Shown in pieces: positions 1-12,011 of a DNA stretch of 64,000 nucleotides (its first letter is position 1; each line of letters begins with the position of its first letter). The stretch spans positions 27,011,521 through 27,075,520 of the forward strand of contig CATQJL010000001.1 in assembly GCA_958299035.1 (NCBI GenBank). Reading direction: 5' to 3'. Below the pieces are notes generated by a model. That model searched no databases, had not been told where the DNA came from, and was given only the letters and a program-made list of their open reading frames with translations. This DNA is from Cylicocyclus nassatus (taxonomy: Eukaryota; Nematoda; Chromadorea; Rhabditida; Strongylidae). The position numbers and the translations under genes were made by a program.

Positions 1-76
1 CATTCTCGGAAGCATACATAAATTGCTTATTTCCTTCATTCACCTGCGTTGAGAGCGAAATGCAGATCGATATCTA

Positions 77-400
77 TGAGGGGTTTCAAAAGTAAGTACA
101 CATTTTTCAATCGTTAATATATCTCTTCCCCTGTGTCTTTTTCCACCATTCAAATACCATTCTGTAGAGGAGGCTTCAACTTAGATTTTTACAATAAGGA
201 AAGAATCACCGATCTCTTCGGCACTGTAGGATCACTGTAGGAACTTCGACAAGGATTTCAGCCTTTATAAGCGGTATTCTGCTGGATTTTTGCTTCAGAA
301 AGAAAGCCAAACAAGCCAGAAACTCTTAGAGTGGGCTAATCGAAGTCGGACCCTAAATGTGAAATTTCTACTTCTGTATAATTGTACTTATATATTTGTA
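77..400. mobile_element. partial copy of the TA-flanked CAGGGTGTCC-end element
   Basis: Starting after TA at 75-76, this stretch aligns with one arm of the complete copy at 7636-8299: AAAAGTAAGTACACATTTTT, the CACTGTAGGATCACTGTAGG block, CTTCGACAAGGATTTCAG and GCCAAACAAGCCAGAAACTC are shared. Homology fades near 400. It looks like a half element. Confidence 0.7.
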
Positions 401-1628
401 CTTCAGTATATTTACAAAACGTGAGGAGCGCTTGAGAACATGTAGCTTGAAAATGCAGAAGCGGGCACCTCAAAAAGAGAACAAAAACAAATTAACTACT
501 CAAAGGTAAAAAGCTTCCACAATGAGACGAATTTGCTCGAAAGGGACGAAGGGGAGTTTGTAAAATTTTAGGAAGGCGAGAAGGAACTTCGTTTCCCAAA
601 AAGTTTGAAAACGGTCATGTCGGGCCTGATCTCGACGCAACTTTCGCCTTCTCAATAGCATTAGAGCTTGAGGCCTTGAAGGAACTTGACGCACCTGTTC
701 TTTACAAAACGGATGCTTTTATAATAAAAATTACTTAGTAGAAAATAAGTATAGGGCATTCGAAAAATCGTGACGATCGCGCGACCGCGCGCGACACGCA
801 CGCACACCTATTTCTTGGTCCCTATCTCTACCCAAATGCTTCTTCTGCTTACTTATGACGGTTTTCTAACACTAGAAGTGACTGAGCTGAGCGTTGAGGT
901 AATGCCTGGTTGTATGGTTGTTTTATGCGCCTGTGTGCGCAAAGACCGCAGACAAACTCGTCGTCACGATTTTAAAAGTGAACCATAAGTGAATAGGAAT
1001 TTGTGAGAAAAAAGAATACACTTACAAGTGAACATAACTAATTGGACAAAAAATTAATCAAAGAACTTACATCAAGTAGTTCTAAAGAAGATCTATCTTA
1101 AGGATATGGGTTATGTCAACATAGTCAGCTAGTCCGCGCTGGCATGTCAATGATGTTTTACTGCTGCCATAGACGGGCTGGGTCCGAAAAAACATATGTG
1201 ATTTGAAAAGTTATACAACCAAATATTCTCAAGAACATGTAAGCGTGAGCAAGTACGATTATTGTTGGCCTTGATTTAACATAGGAATAAATTGTGACTG
1301 TAGATTTGAAACATTAATATTGTGATGATGAAATAGGACGTAGCCATTATGAAAACTTATGTATTCATTGCGTAAATGCTGGAGACCTTTACAAAAACCT
1401 ATTTTGAGACTTGATTACTAATAAACTACACATTCCGGATGTGCTTCCAAATGTAGGGGCTGAGACAAAAACCTTCACTGCCAAGTTTTGACAAGTATCG
1501 AACAATTTACTCAACCTCTCAGTTTCCGTTTCGCTGAGTTTCTTCACGACTGATTCGGATGCTCTTATCATTTTCTATGTTGTACTGCAAGACCTGGTTT
1601 GTCCTTCAAAGACAAAGCATTTCCATGG
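401..1628. other. no gene recognised
   Basis: Mostly AT-rich with a short GC-rich stretch (771-800). Open frames at 500-694, 770-988 and 1389-1571 have no splice context or family resemblance. Confidence 0.5.
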
Positions 1629-1636
1629 GTTACAGA

Positions 1637-2763
1637 CAGGGTAAAGCGGGGGGTGCGGCACTCGACCGTCGGATACGACCCCCCCCCCTGTTTGCTGTCT
1701 TAATAAGACCCCCCTCCTAAACTATACACTTAAGATAGTATTACCTGAAGGCTCTGTCAAACATAATGGACAACAAATCCATAATTAGCATGTCAAATAC
1801 CCCCTGTAGACAAAGTGTGAGCGAATTCTGAAGATTCAAGATACTAGGCTACCTAAGTGAAATGGTCAAATTCCAACATGGTTAACTTTGTTTTAAAGGT
1901 GAATTAGCTATCCGTTTTTGCACTCAAGACAAAGCACTACTCCTTCTTTGTCCACCTCAGGAATCCCGCTTCAGAAGACCTCCAAACTGTGGAATTAGAG
2001 GCCAACCAAAATCTCATTTTTCCCATTTTTCGCTTTTGATGGCTGTGCTTTCACCAAATATTACTCAGAGCTAAGAAGACGAATCAGGCTCAAAACATCC
2101 CTATGGAATCTACGAGGTTTAGGCTATCGATTCATATAAATATTGTCCGCTAAAAATGTTTTTTTGATATAGTTAATGGCCTGCGGCACCCCTGCGGCAC
2201 CCCTGCGGCAGCCGCAGGTTTTGAGGGGGGGGGGTGCCGCAGGCCATTAACTATATCAAAAAAACATTTTTAGCGGACAATATTTATATGAATCGATAGC
2301 CTAAACCTCGTAGATTCCATAGGGATGTTTTGAGCCTGATTCGTCTTCTTAGCTCTGAGTAATATTTGGTGAAAGCACAGCCATCAAAAGCGAAAAATGG
2401 GAAAAATGAGATTTTGGTTGGCTTCTAATTCCACAGTTTGGAGATCTTTTGAAGCGGGATTCCTGAGGTGGACAAAGAAGGAGTAGTGCTTTGTCTTGAG
2501 TGCAAAAACGGATAGCTAATTCACCTTTAAAACAAAGTTAACCATGTTGGAATTTGACCATTTCACTTAGGTAGCCTAGTATCTTGAATCTTCAGAATTC
2601 GCTCACACTTTGTCTACAGGGGTTAATTGACGTGCTAATTATGGATATGATACGAATATCATGTTATCGCTATAATCAGATCACCTAACTACGACCCCCT
2701 CCCCTTTTGACTCCTCAATACGACCCCCCCTCTGCGGCGTGCCGCACCCCCCGCTTTACCCTG
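1637..2763. mobile_element. 1.13-kb nonautonomous hAT foldback with 8-bp target duplication
   Basis: Termini CAGGGTAAAGCGGGGGGTGC and its complement are flanked by a perfect 8-bp direct repeat GTTACAGA at 1629-1636 and 2764-2771. CAGGG ends with an 8-bp duplication are the hallmark of the hAT superfamily. Inside, near-perfect inverted arms (about 1778-2200 and 2232-2645) meet at a GC-rich loop containing a triple TGCGGCACCCC repeat. No coding capacity. The terminal GC-rich segments (CGACCCCCCCCCC) are asymmetric between ends. Confidence 0.9.
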
Positions 2764-2771
2764 GTTACAGA

Positions 2772-3736
2772 ATACACCGCTAAGATTTACACATTCAGTA
2801 CTTGGAAGGAAAATAACACCCTCCAGTCTTTTGAATTTTTATCTTGTATGCCGGCAGAAACAGCCATGAAAACACCGTTAACTTATCAGCCTAGTAACTG
2901 AACAGAAAATACTGGCTTTTGTATATCTAAATCAAAACTCTTGCTTGAAATGTTTATTGTAATTGCAATACGACTGTATGGCTCCTTGCAGGGGTTTTCT
3001 AACCCTGTGACGCGTACCCATTCGACGAGTACCTTCCTGCTTACCGAGTCCCAGTAGGCCTCCTTCTTTTCCAACGCTGTATGGTAAATTTAAAATGTTA
3101 TTAAATTAGAAACTCACTGCTTAGATTGTTAAATTCTGACTGGAAAACAGTACATTTCATTAGAAAACATCAGCAATAAGAAACAAAAAAGAAATTATCA
3201 AATCGCGGCTTTGCCGCAGATAACTTAACAAATCATTCTATAATAAAAAATAGCAAGCGGTTAGTAGCACTTTTTGTACCGCCCGTTTTCGTTGCGAGAG
3301 CCTGAACACCGCACCCTCTTCCCTCCTTCCCCCTCCCCACCCCCTCAGACATCACCACTTTCTTTGAGTTCGATCAAAAAAGGCGACTGACGCGCATAAG
3401 CTACAGATTTAATGCGGTATTTATGGTACAAAACAGAAAAAAACTGTAAAATGTCCCCTGTCTTTTGGTGAAGTGCGCGTGCGACTGGTGACATCCACAG
3501 GACAACCGTTAGAGCCGACCGATCAATGCGTCATCCCTTTATTGGTAGATATCGAATCCCGATAAATCTAGAATAACACCACTGGAAGCAACATTGTAAT
3601 CATATTTTATGTGAAGATATGTAAGGATGTCAGATTGGAACATAAGCTTTGCCAAAATTTGTTTTTTGACAAAGAAATTTATACGCTTCATATCAGAATT
3701 TGACCACATAAACTGATAGAGCTCACCTAAATTCGC
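2772..3736. other. no gene recognised
   Basis: Unique-looking DNA between two hAT elements. Short open frames only; no repeat or coding signal I can support. Confidence 0.5.
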
Positions 3737-3744
3737 CCACAGGG

Positions 3745-4081
3745 CAGTGGCGTACCCAGGATTTCGGCTCGGGTGGGGGGAGGCGGCAAAAATTTTTTTA
3801 AAATGAAGGTGTGTGGCGTCAGTCAGCACTTCGAAAAAATGTTAGGGGGGCTTCTCAAGATTTTTGCGGGCCCCCAGCCCCTAAAATCTGGAAAAAGGGG
3901 GCTGGCGTCAGCCACGCCCCCGAAAAATTTTTTTATAAGGCTGATTTGAATTTTTAAAAATTTTTTAAAACAAGTCATTTGCACATTTTTATAACTCATG
4001 TAAGTAACTTTCAAAAATTTCGCGATCCGTTCCCGGGGGGGGGGGCGCCCCCCCCGCCCCCACCCCCTCGGTACGCCACTG
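3745..4081. mobile_element. 337-bp hAT MITE (CAGTGGCGTACC ends)
   Basis: Ends CAGTGGCGTACC and GGTACGCCACTG form inverted repeats. Flanks are CCACAGGG (3737-3744) and CCATAGGG (4082-4089), an 8-bp duplication with one mismatch. This end sequence and duplication length indicate hAT. The interior is AT-rich with G/C runs and has no open frame of note. Confidence 0.88.
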
Positions 4082-4347
4082 CCATAGGGGTGTATAAGGC
4101 CACCTGTTTCATTTGCATCCAATTATGAGTTCGTTGAGCCAAAGCCAATTTCGAGCCTTCGTGACCATGAGTTCCCGCAAGGCCACAATGAAAGTGAAGC
4201 AAAGGCTAACATGCGTGCTGCGTTGAATGTGATACCCCGTTGGATTGTCAACCTATATTCAAAAGTTTCCAGTCTGGAAATATGGAGCTTAAAGGTCGAT
4301 CTCGCTCTGTTCGCTCATTAATTTGAAATGATGATTATGCAACGCTG

Positions 4348-4995
4348 TTGAAGGGATGTTCAATGTTAATGCGGTTCAATTGTCCGTGTACCCATACAAC
4401 AATTTGTAGACATCTTCAAGCGTTGCGTTACAGGAAACTACTTTCGACTTGGACTTCTCACGGACTAAGTGTTTTTCACTTGGCCACAAGAGTAAGTGCG
4501 TGTGAATCGCTGCTTCTGCGTCCGCACAAGATGGTACATCTCCACTCAGTCGTTGATGGAGGTGAACTAGGTGCTGTATGTCAATCACACGGCAGAAGAA
4601 TTGGCTTCATCGCGACAAATGCCAACCAAAATAAGTGCTACACGGATAAAAGACCACTCTCTTGTTGGTGGATTTGAAGAGCATGCTTCATAGAAAACTC
4701 CTTCCACCTGGTCATACAGTCACCGCTGAAGCAGTTTCTTTAAAGTACAAATATTGGCGGACGCAATCCAAGTGAAGCGCCAAAGAGTGGGCCGTGTTGT
4801 TTCACTTCATGACAACGCTTCAACAAGTTTGACTCAGTTTATCCTTGAGAAATTTCAATCTGAGTCACGGTCGAGACGCTTCAACTTTAAAACTTCATTT
4901 GTGAGGAAAGCCCCCCTCCTACTTGTGCTTTCTCTCAAAAAAGAGGTTACTCCCTATCTCGCAAAAATCATAGTATCTCTAAAGAAAAGGCTCTA
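4348..4995 (+). pseudogene. decayed mariner transposase
   Basis: Conceptual translation across frames follows the mariner transposase: THTTICRHLQAL matches the helix-turn-helix end (family SHxTxxRHLHALG), then STWTSHGLS (WVPHELT), SLLLR, VVDGGELG at the catalytic TGDEKW position, KRPLSCWW (KVMLSVWW), LLPPGHTVTAEAVS in another frame, and DAIQVKRQRV ... LHDNAS (FHHDNARPH), ending VLSLKKEV (FLSLKK). The first catalytic Asp of GDE has become Gly; the Asp of HDNA remains. Frameshifts and stops near 4675 and 4745 break the frame. No terminal repeats were identified around it. Confidence 0.8.
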
Positions 4996-4999
4996 GCAA

Positions 5000-7635
5000 A
5001 TAGTTGTTAGACCTACGTATTCCCTAATAAGGCACATGATAATAAAAAAGTTACAGTTATGAAGATGTAGAAGAGCAGAAGACGAAGACGACCGGCCGCC
5101 GTGCAGGAAGGAAGACGAATGAAGCCTTCTGTCGATGATCGTCTGCAACATATCTCCTCATCTGCGGGATCTGTCGAACATGTCTGTTGATGGGATCCGC
5201 CACACATTTGAAGTTGCCACTTTGCTGTTGCTGAAGCTGCAGTACATAAAGTCGCCACTTTGTTGTTGCTAAAGTTGCAGTCATTTAAAGGTGCCTGTCT
5301 TGTTGCTGAGGTTGCACCATTCGAGGTTGTAGTCGAAAAGAAGAGGTGAAAACTCTAGAATTTGAATTATATGGAGTCAATTCGTGGGAAACAGGTTACT
5401 CATATTCGGAGTAAGAATAGTAGCAGAATAGCTCTATTTTATCTGTACGTGGCTCCTACGAAAAAATTTTTTGTTGGAAAATTTGACGGAAAAAATTACT
5501 ACGAAAAATTTTTTGGGTGCTTCTCAGAATATTCGCGGGAACATGATCTCGAAATTTTAGTAGAAGAAGAGTGATTGCCGCCGCCTCCAGAAATATTTCC
5601 TATTAGGCCAATCTATTTTTTTGATTTCAGGAATAGATTTTAGTTGTTTATAAGTATAAAAAGTCACACTTTATATGAAGTGCGTGAGTGACCTTCGAAT
5701 GGCGGCCCATTCGCGAGGGGAGAGAGCACCTTTTCTTGCAATTGGTAAGTTTTCTGTTGACCTCTAGGTAGTTTAAAGAGATCTTGACGTCAGGTCCCGG
5801 CACGAGGTGGGCAAATGAAAAGCTGGAAATGGTTTTTGGTGGAAAAAGCAAGGGGGAAATCGTTTTTGTGGGGTCCGGGACGGAGCCCCGGAAGAAGATT
5901 TTAAGTGCAAGTAAAAGCAGGTCGATTTATGCTTATTACCTTATACGGTCTTTTTCAACCCGGAGTAGGCGAAACATTGCAAATGGAGCAGCGCGTCCGC
6001 ACCGCCACTGGCTCAGCGAGATAGATTAGAATGAAGAGACGCAGATTGCAGAGCGGCGCGAATCGTTGCGAAGCGGACTCCCGCCAGTCCAGTTTCCGCC
6101 TAAAATGAGTTGAAACCTACAGTACATCAAATTCATTGGTAAGTGTTTTCATAAACCTCAACGCACAGCAGAGTTTGCACGTGCTACGTCGCGCCGCCGC
6201 TAATTGCCGCGTACGCGACGTCGCATAAGCGATGCCGTTGAACAGCATAAATACATGATCAATTCTCAAGGCAGGCGTAACGATATAGCACCAAATTATG
6301 TAAGCGAACGAAGAGAGGCTAGTAGAAATAAATATGAAATATTATGAAAAACTTATATGAATGGGAAGTGTAATAAGCATTTTTTCCAGAAATTTTGCGA
6401 AATTGGTAAATGAAGATGTGAATTCAGATGGCTCGTTTGCAGCGCACAGATGACCATACGTTATGAAATTTGGTAAGTAGATTATGAAAAAGTTATGCGA
6501 ATGAACACAGGCCTGCAGGGCTTAATTTAGAAGTTCCATTGAAAAATTATGTGATTGAATGTTGTGGCAAACTTTTTTTCTGAAAATTTCCCACTTCCCA
6601 CTTTCTTTTCATTTCCCACATCAAGAAAATGACAAAAAGGTTCGTTTGCAGCGCAGAGAAAACGAAATCGCGCGAGACTTGGTATGTATATGCACAGTAG
6701 GACTAAGGAACAATATAAGAAAGATTATAAAAAACTTATGTTAATGAAGAACGTGCCCAACTATTTTCCAAATTAGGTGGGCAATTGCCCACCTAATGCC
6801 CACCTGAGGTAGGCAAAACTTTCAGTTCACATAAGTCTTTCAAAATTTTTACATGAATCTGTTGTACACCTAAAGTTTACTACATGGTGAGATTTTAGTT
6901 TCAAAACTCCTCCTCTTGTCTTTGTTAGAGCCCAAAATCGCATCAGTAGCCTAGCTTTCTAAGATGGAAAGCACGCCCTAGTCAACCGATACGAGCGGGA
7001 ACGGCGTCTCTCATATGACTGCGTTACTTTAATATTTCTTTATTCCTTCATCATTTTCTTGCTTACTCTTCTTCCTGTTTTCTATCTTGATACAGGTGAG
7101 GAGTAATTAGAGGAATTTAAGCATTTTGGGCGTTTCGCTTTTAAGCGCTTCTAGGCAAGGTGTGGCCGGTGCTCTCGTTGCACCAGCAAAAAGCATCGTT
7201 TTTGGGCCCAAAGGGGTATCCGTAGAAATTATTGGGATCAAAGGGGGATTCGTTTTGTAAAACCCGGTTTGCCCACGTCGTGTCGGGCCCTGCTTGACGT
7301 AGACCGCGCAAACATTTCCTAATTGAGCTGCAGTCAGTCTATACTGGACCAGCGCAAGGAAGTTCCTTCAACGCAGGTTTCTTTTGCGAGAGCAGGCTCT
7401 ACCGTTTTGAGAAGATTTTATTACTGTCGTAGCCGCAGTTGCTATGCACATCGTCTTAGAGCTTTTTCTGGATCTTGAACTGAAAAAAGGCATTAAAACC
7501 AATTGCCATTTTTTTCAAAAGCAAATCTTCCAAAAGTTAACACTTTCTAAACTATATTTATTACATGCGCAAGTTATCTGTGAGTAAACAGTGAATAGAT
7601 GATCACATAGAGTACCATCATCACCAAATCAAATA
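5000..7635. other. diverged repeats, no gene recognised
   Basis: Holds CTGTTGCTGAAG-type short repeats (5215-5320), a GGCACGAGGTGGGCAAA block (5790) whose inverted relative CCCACGTCGTGTCGGGC lies near 7270, and a possible very decayed relative of the TA-flanked palindromic MITE (about 5985-6105). None has clear ends. Confidence 0.5.
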
Positions 7636-8299
7636 CAGCGTATCCCAAAAAATGTGAAAACTGTTTGATCGTTAATAACTCCCTTGCTTTTAGGTCTTTC
7701 GCCGAGCTTGAGGCAGCATTCTATAGAGCGAGGACTTAGATCTACTGTATGCAGCGAATCATCGATCTCTCTTCGTTACTGTAGGATTACGGAAGAAATT
7801 TCGACAAGGATTTTAGGACAGTGAAAGCCATCTTCTGCCTAAAAACAAGACCAAACAGCCAAAAACTCTTATACTATGGTAATGGAAGCCGAAGCCGCTG
7901 ATTTCGAATACGAAATTCCCACTTTACTGTGATGCTTCTTTCCAAAGTTATCCCAGGTAAACCGTAGTAACCGAATTCCCAGTATTTGTCATAAAAGTGA
8001 TTACACCGCCAAAAAGCTGAAAACATTCGTAAAAAGTTGTGTAGTGGAATCAGCGTGCGCGAAAACCCTAGTATATGATTTTTCAGATTTAAAAATTTTT
8101 TTGTCAGATATTTTACAATGGTTCCACATGCTGCAAGTTCTTACCGTAATCCTACAGTAACGAAGAGCAATCGGTGATTCGGTTGATAAATTTAAGTTGA
8201 AACCTCTTCTACAGAGTGGTACTTGACTGGCAAGAAAAATCCATTGGGAAGAAAGATACTGACGATTGAAAAGTGTGTACTCACTTTTAGGACACCCTG
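7636..8299. mobile_element. 664-bp nonautonomous TA-flanked element
   Basis: Flanked by TA (7634-7635 and 8300-8301). Terminal sequences CAGCGTATCCCAAAAAATGT on the left and the complement CAGGGTGTCCTAAAAGTGAG on the right are of the mariner/Tc1 type. The arms are partially palindromic and both carry the TACTGTAGGATTACGG motif with CTTCGTTACTGTAGG/CCTACAGTAACGAAG. No transposase. Related copies lie at 77-400 and 13105-13762. Confidence 0.8.
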
Positions 8300-8494
8300 T
8301 ACATAGCAGTCAACGATGTGTTATTGTAGTAGCTCATAAGAGATAAATTTCTTATAGTTTAGCGGGTACTGGACTGAGTTAGTACTTGGTTGTCAGCAGG
8401 AGATATAGAAGGTGGTATGAAACGAAAGTTCCGAACGCAAAAAAGAACCGTCATTTACAAGCAACTTCTCATATAGAAGAAATGAAGATGGTTC

Positions 8495-9138
8495 TAACAA
8501 GGAAACGATCCCAACTTAAGGTGGCGAATTGGAATGAACCGCATACCATTAGATGCGCCTCGATGAGCTGATTCCAAATCTGTCTTCCATATCTGCGACA
8601 ACGTTATCTGCAAAAAGTTATGAGCGGTTGAAAATGCGAAGTTATCGGGGTTTTAATGCATAATATGCTTTAAAATCCAATTTGGAAGTGCACGACTAGC
8701 ATGATGTTGAGTGTACTGATTCCAGGGAATGCTCAGATTCTAAAGAAACACAGATAAGTGTTTCTGAACAACTAATTTTCGAGGTATGGCGCTGTACATT
8801 TGCCAAATTTGGACTTTTCATTGCTCATAGCTCTTACCAAAGAACTTTAGTTGCTCTTTAGCTGTTCAAAAACACTCATCTGTGTTTCTTTAAAATCTGA
8901 GCATTCCCTGGAATCAGTACACTCAATATCATGCTAGTCGTGCACTTCCAAGTTGAATTTTAAAGCATATTATGCATTGAAACCCCGATAACTTCACATT
9001 TTCAACCACTCATAACTTTTTGCAGATAACGTTGTCGCAGATATGGAAGACAGATTTGGAATCAGCTCATCAAGACGCATCTAATGGTATGCAGTTCATT
9101 CCAGTTCGCCACCTTAAGTTGGGATCGTTCCCTTGTAA
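8495..9138. mobile_element. 644-bp foldback element (TAACAAGG ends)
   Basis: Inverted arms 8495-8775 and about 8857-9138 around an 80-nt loop. Ends read TAACAAGGAAACGATCCC and the complement TTACAAGGGAACGATCCC. The same terminal sequence bounds the element at 61081-61781, so the two belong to one family. The arms carry no plausible gene. Confidence 0.85.
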
Positions 9139-9629
9139 GACGCAAATGATCTAGTAGACATTGATTACGTTTGAATATAGATTGCAGTAGTAAATAAAAG
9201 AGCTAAAATGATATATTATATAATGATACGAAATGAATACATCATTATTGGAGTTTTTTTTTCTTCAAAAGAACAGTGCACAGCTACGATCCTCGCATCA
9301 ATGATCAAAGTAAGCTCTTTTAGTTTATTTTTTGTCATATAGGAGGAAAAAGGTTTTTTGTTATGCGCCAAGTAGTTTTGAAGGTAATTCCAGTTCATAG
9401 TAATACTGAATAAATCATTTACACCTTATGCTGAAAATATCAATATTTATTGCAATCACGGTATCTTTAGAAAGTCATGAAACCATCTTGCTGTCCTGTA
9501 AAACAAATTATTACATATGCTGTTTTCTACGTCAAACCATGGGATAGTGTAGATCGGAATTTCTCGATCTTTCACTTGTAGGGACAAACGTCCAGTATCT
9601 ACTCGCTTTTAGCTTGTTCTCTTTTCTTA

Positions 9630-9977
9630 AAGGCAGCGTCCAACCTAATCTGGACTATGGGGCTCTTACGCGGACAGTAATTTTGGGGTCTTAACTAAGC
9701 ATTGCCCAACCGTCAGCTCAGGTAGTGCACTGACTGCTGAATATTCGCCTCGAAACTGGACCCCAGGATAGTATTTCGCATGGAATCATGGCGCAACAGT
9801 GGACCCTCGCGCGAAACTGCCATGAATCCATGCGAATACGACCGGGGTCCAGTTTGACGAATATCTCAGCCGTTAAAGCACTACCTGAGCTCCCGCTTGG
9901 GCAGTGGCTTAGTTAGGGCCCCAAATTACGATCCACGTGAGAGCCGCATATGTCCAGATTTGCTTGGACGCTGCCTT
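9630..9977. mobile_element. 348-bp TA-flanked MITE, AAGGCAGCG ends
   Basis: Inverted ends AAGGCAGCGTCCAA and TTGGACGCTGCCTT lie directly inside TA dinucleotides (9628-9629 and 9978-9979). The interior has a second inverted pair, GCTCAGGTAGTGCA and GCACTACCTGAGC. Two relatives occur at 27181-27598 and 53221-53572. Confidence 0.85.
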
Positions 9978-10036
9978 TAGGACTTGAAAGGAAAAAGTAA
10001 GGTCAAATAAGACTCGTCGGAAAATGAGTTTTTCAA

Positions 10037-10421
10037 ATCGAATTTTTTGAGGTGATCTTCGTAACTGGGTGGTGCATTTATTTCGGTAAAGTGCGTGTGA
10101 AAAGAAGTCTTGTAAAAAGTTTTTGCAATTTTTCAAGTTCCTTGATGAGTCTTTTGCGGAATGGAGACCATATTTGTGAGCAATATTCTCTTTTCGCAAA
10201 TTTTCGAAATATACACTCCTCCGACCAAGCAAAGTTGAAAAGACTGTACAAAGTATACGTGCTTTCTCATCCTGAGTACTTTTCTTAAGTTTGGAATCCG
10301 ACATCCAAAAAGTTGACTTCTGAGGTTGAGAAAGTTCAACGTCTCTTTACTAGAATGATCATTTCTCGAGTAACACGGAACACAAGCGACAGGGCTTTTC
10401 CAAGTTATGAAGAGAGACTTT
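10037..10421 (+). pseudogene. non-LTR retrotransposon reverse transcriptase relic, 5' part
   Basis: The frame LKRLYKVYVLSHPEYFS, a stop, then VWNPTSKKLTSEVEKVQRLF, TRMI and YEERL reproduces the C-terminal RT segment of CR1/jockey-like LINEs (family LYKSYVLPxLEYCSxVWxPxxKKDIxxLExVQRRFTRMI...YEERL). An internal TAA at about 10286 interrupts it. The relic continues after an inserted MITE at 10661. Confidence 0.8.
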
Positions 10422-10660
10422 TCGTCCCCTCCACAGCTCGTGCTACCCTTGATCGGCGTCTCTGACCTGCCAAGTGTGGCTAATGTTGGCAACGTGGCAA
10501 CAAATGTTTGCAACATGCCACAACATGTTGGCAGAACATTTTGGTCATGCCAACATGTTGCTGCATGCTGCCAACGTGTTGCTGCTAACGTTCTCAACAT
10601 GTTAGTTACACGTGGCACGTTCGCGATGCCAGAAGGGCACACGAGCTGTGGAAGGGACGA
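10422..10660. mobile_element. 239-bp MITE inserted into the RT relic
   Basis: Inverted ends TCGTCCCCTCCACAGCTCGTG-type (left) and CACGAGCTGTGGAAGGGACGA (right). The interior is built from CAACATGTTG and TTGGCAACGTGG dyads. The RT reading YEERL stops at its left edge and LTGLNTLNRM resumes at its right edge, which defines the insertion. Confidence 0.75.
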
Positions 10661-10930
10661 TAGCTGACTGGGTTGAACACTCTGAATAGGATGAGGATCG
10701 AGGCTGATCTTCTATTTTGTTTTCGAAAACTTCGGAAATTGATCTGACAATGAGAGCCAGTAACTTTTGGGTCTTCAGACCAATTAGCTGCAGGCAAGGA
10801 AAATTCAACCTACATTACCCTAGATTGTATAAATTTTTTATGCTGGTCTCTTTAATCGTGTATTTTATCGCTGTGTTAGATGGTTTAGACGTATGCCACC
10901 AGAATTGCTATAGGCTAAAATCAGCAGAAT
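10661..10930 (+). pseudogene. non-LTR reverse transcriptase relic, 3' part
   Basis: Reads LTGLNTLNRMRIEADLLFCF RKL, matching the family LGLxSLEYRRIRADLIFCFKIL that follows YEERL. Beyond this the reading decays. It is the continuation of the relic ending at 10421. Confidence 0.65.
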
Positions 10931-11569
10931 GTTCAGAAAAAGGGTGCAAGGTTTAGATTGAGTTTTCTTTCACTTTTTGATTGTATGTGATTCCTACTGT
11001 GTTGTTCTTTTCCGTTGCTAGTTCTATTTCAAGAATCACAGTCTCAGTATTTTCCTGGTTTCGACACCAAATGCTTTTCATTCATCTTATCATATCTCTT
11101 TTTCTTAACTGTCTATTTCCGCAATCAGGTTTTTTATTCCGGGTCAATGTATATTGCATCAATTTTGGCTCATATTTATGGCCTATTCTCTCAACAACGC
11201 TTCGAGTGTCGTCTCTTGGGCGGTTAAGCGGAATAATTAACATGTTGCTCAGTATTGATGTTAATGTTACCAACTTTTCGACCATCTTCCTGATTGACCT
11301 GTCATACTTCCACTCCTTCTTATTTTTGTTTCCCATTCGGTGCTTAAGAACTGAAAAAAAACTGAAACTTTGAGTAAATAATGAACAATCTAAACAGAAT
11401 AATGATAGTTCAAAATAAAAAATGAGGTAATCATTACAATCTTCAAAATGGAAGAATGTTCGGAACATAAGTATTCCGAACTTTTCACCACTTCCTCCAT
11501 AGTCTTCAGAGCTACCCACTCGGCCATTCCTCCACACTGACATTTGTCAGCGCAGCTAACTTTAAGGCA

Positions 11570-12011
11570 ACGGCTTGGCAAAACCAAACATACCAAGATT
11601 TTGATACGGTAGGTTACTTGCATCCCAAACATGAGAACAGAGAGGTACGAGCGCACAGCATGCTGCCCGCGCCTAGAAAAGTGCCCCTAAACCCGTGCGC
11701 GCAAGCCATTCTTACACGCACTCGGACGAGCTTGAGATTCCCCTCCGACCGTCAGAGGCGGCATGCCACAATGCTATAAACATTGTGGTCCCGCAACGAC
11801 TCTACATCTCTAACTATGACGTAAAGCGTTACACTCGTCCAAATTTAAAATGATGGGCCTCGGAAAATAATGGTTTTCGCCCCTTTCGCGCTCTTCCAAG
11901 TGTATTTTCGGAATCAGCGCGTAGAAATACCTCAGGTCGTGGAAACTCTACTTCGACCGAGGGTCCTTCCCTTGTAAGAGAAGGAACGAAACGGATTGAG
12001 AAGTAACACAT
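11570..12011 (+). other. coding-looking stretch with one in-frame stop, unidentified
   Basis: From 11683 a plus frame stays open for over 300 nt apart from one TGA near 11851, reading fragments such as SYTHSDELEIPLRPSEAACH and VVPQRLYISNYDVKRYTRP. An overlapping frame is open just upstream (ATAWQNQTYQDFDTVGYLHP). Base composition is richer in GC than the surroundings. It could be a decayed retrotransposon ORF or old exons; I recognise no family. Confidence 0.3.

Noticed and set aside
5985..6105. possible sixth copy of the palindromic TA-flanked MITE
   Set aside because: It shares GAGACGCAGATTGCAGAG with the family core but lacks recognisable ends, so I did not call it.
10133..10642. 169-codon minus-strand open frame
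   Set aside because: It is the antisense of the LINE relic plus the CAACATGTTG MITE.
11082..11543. 153-codon minus-strand open frame
   Set aside because: Composition follows the local T-rich plus strand and no motif or splice context was found.
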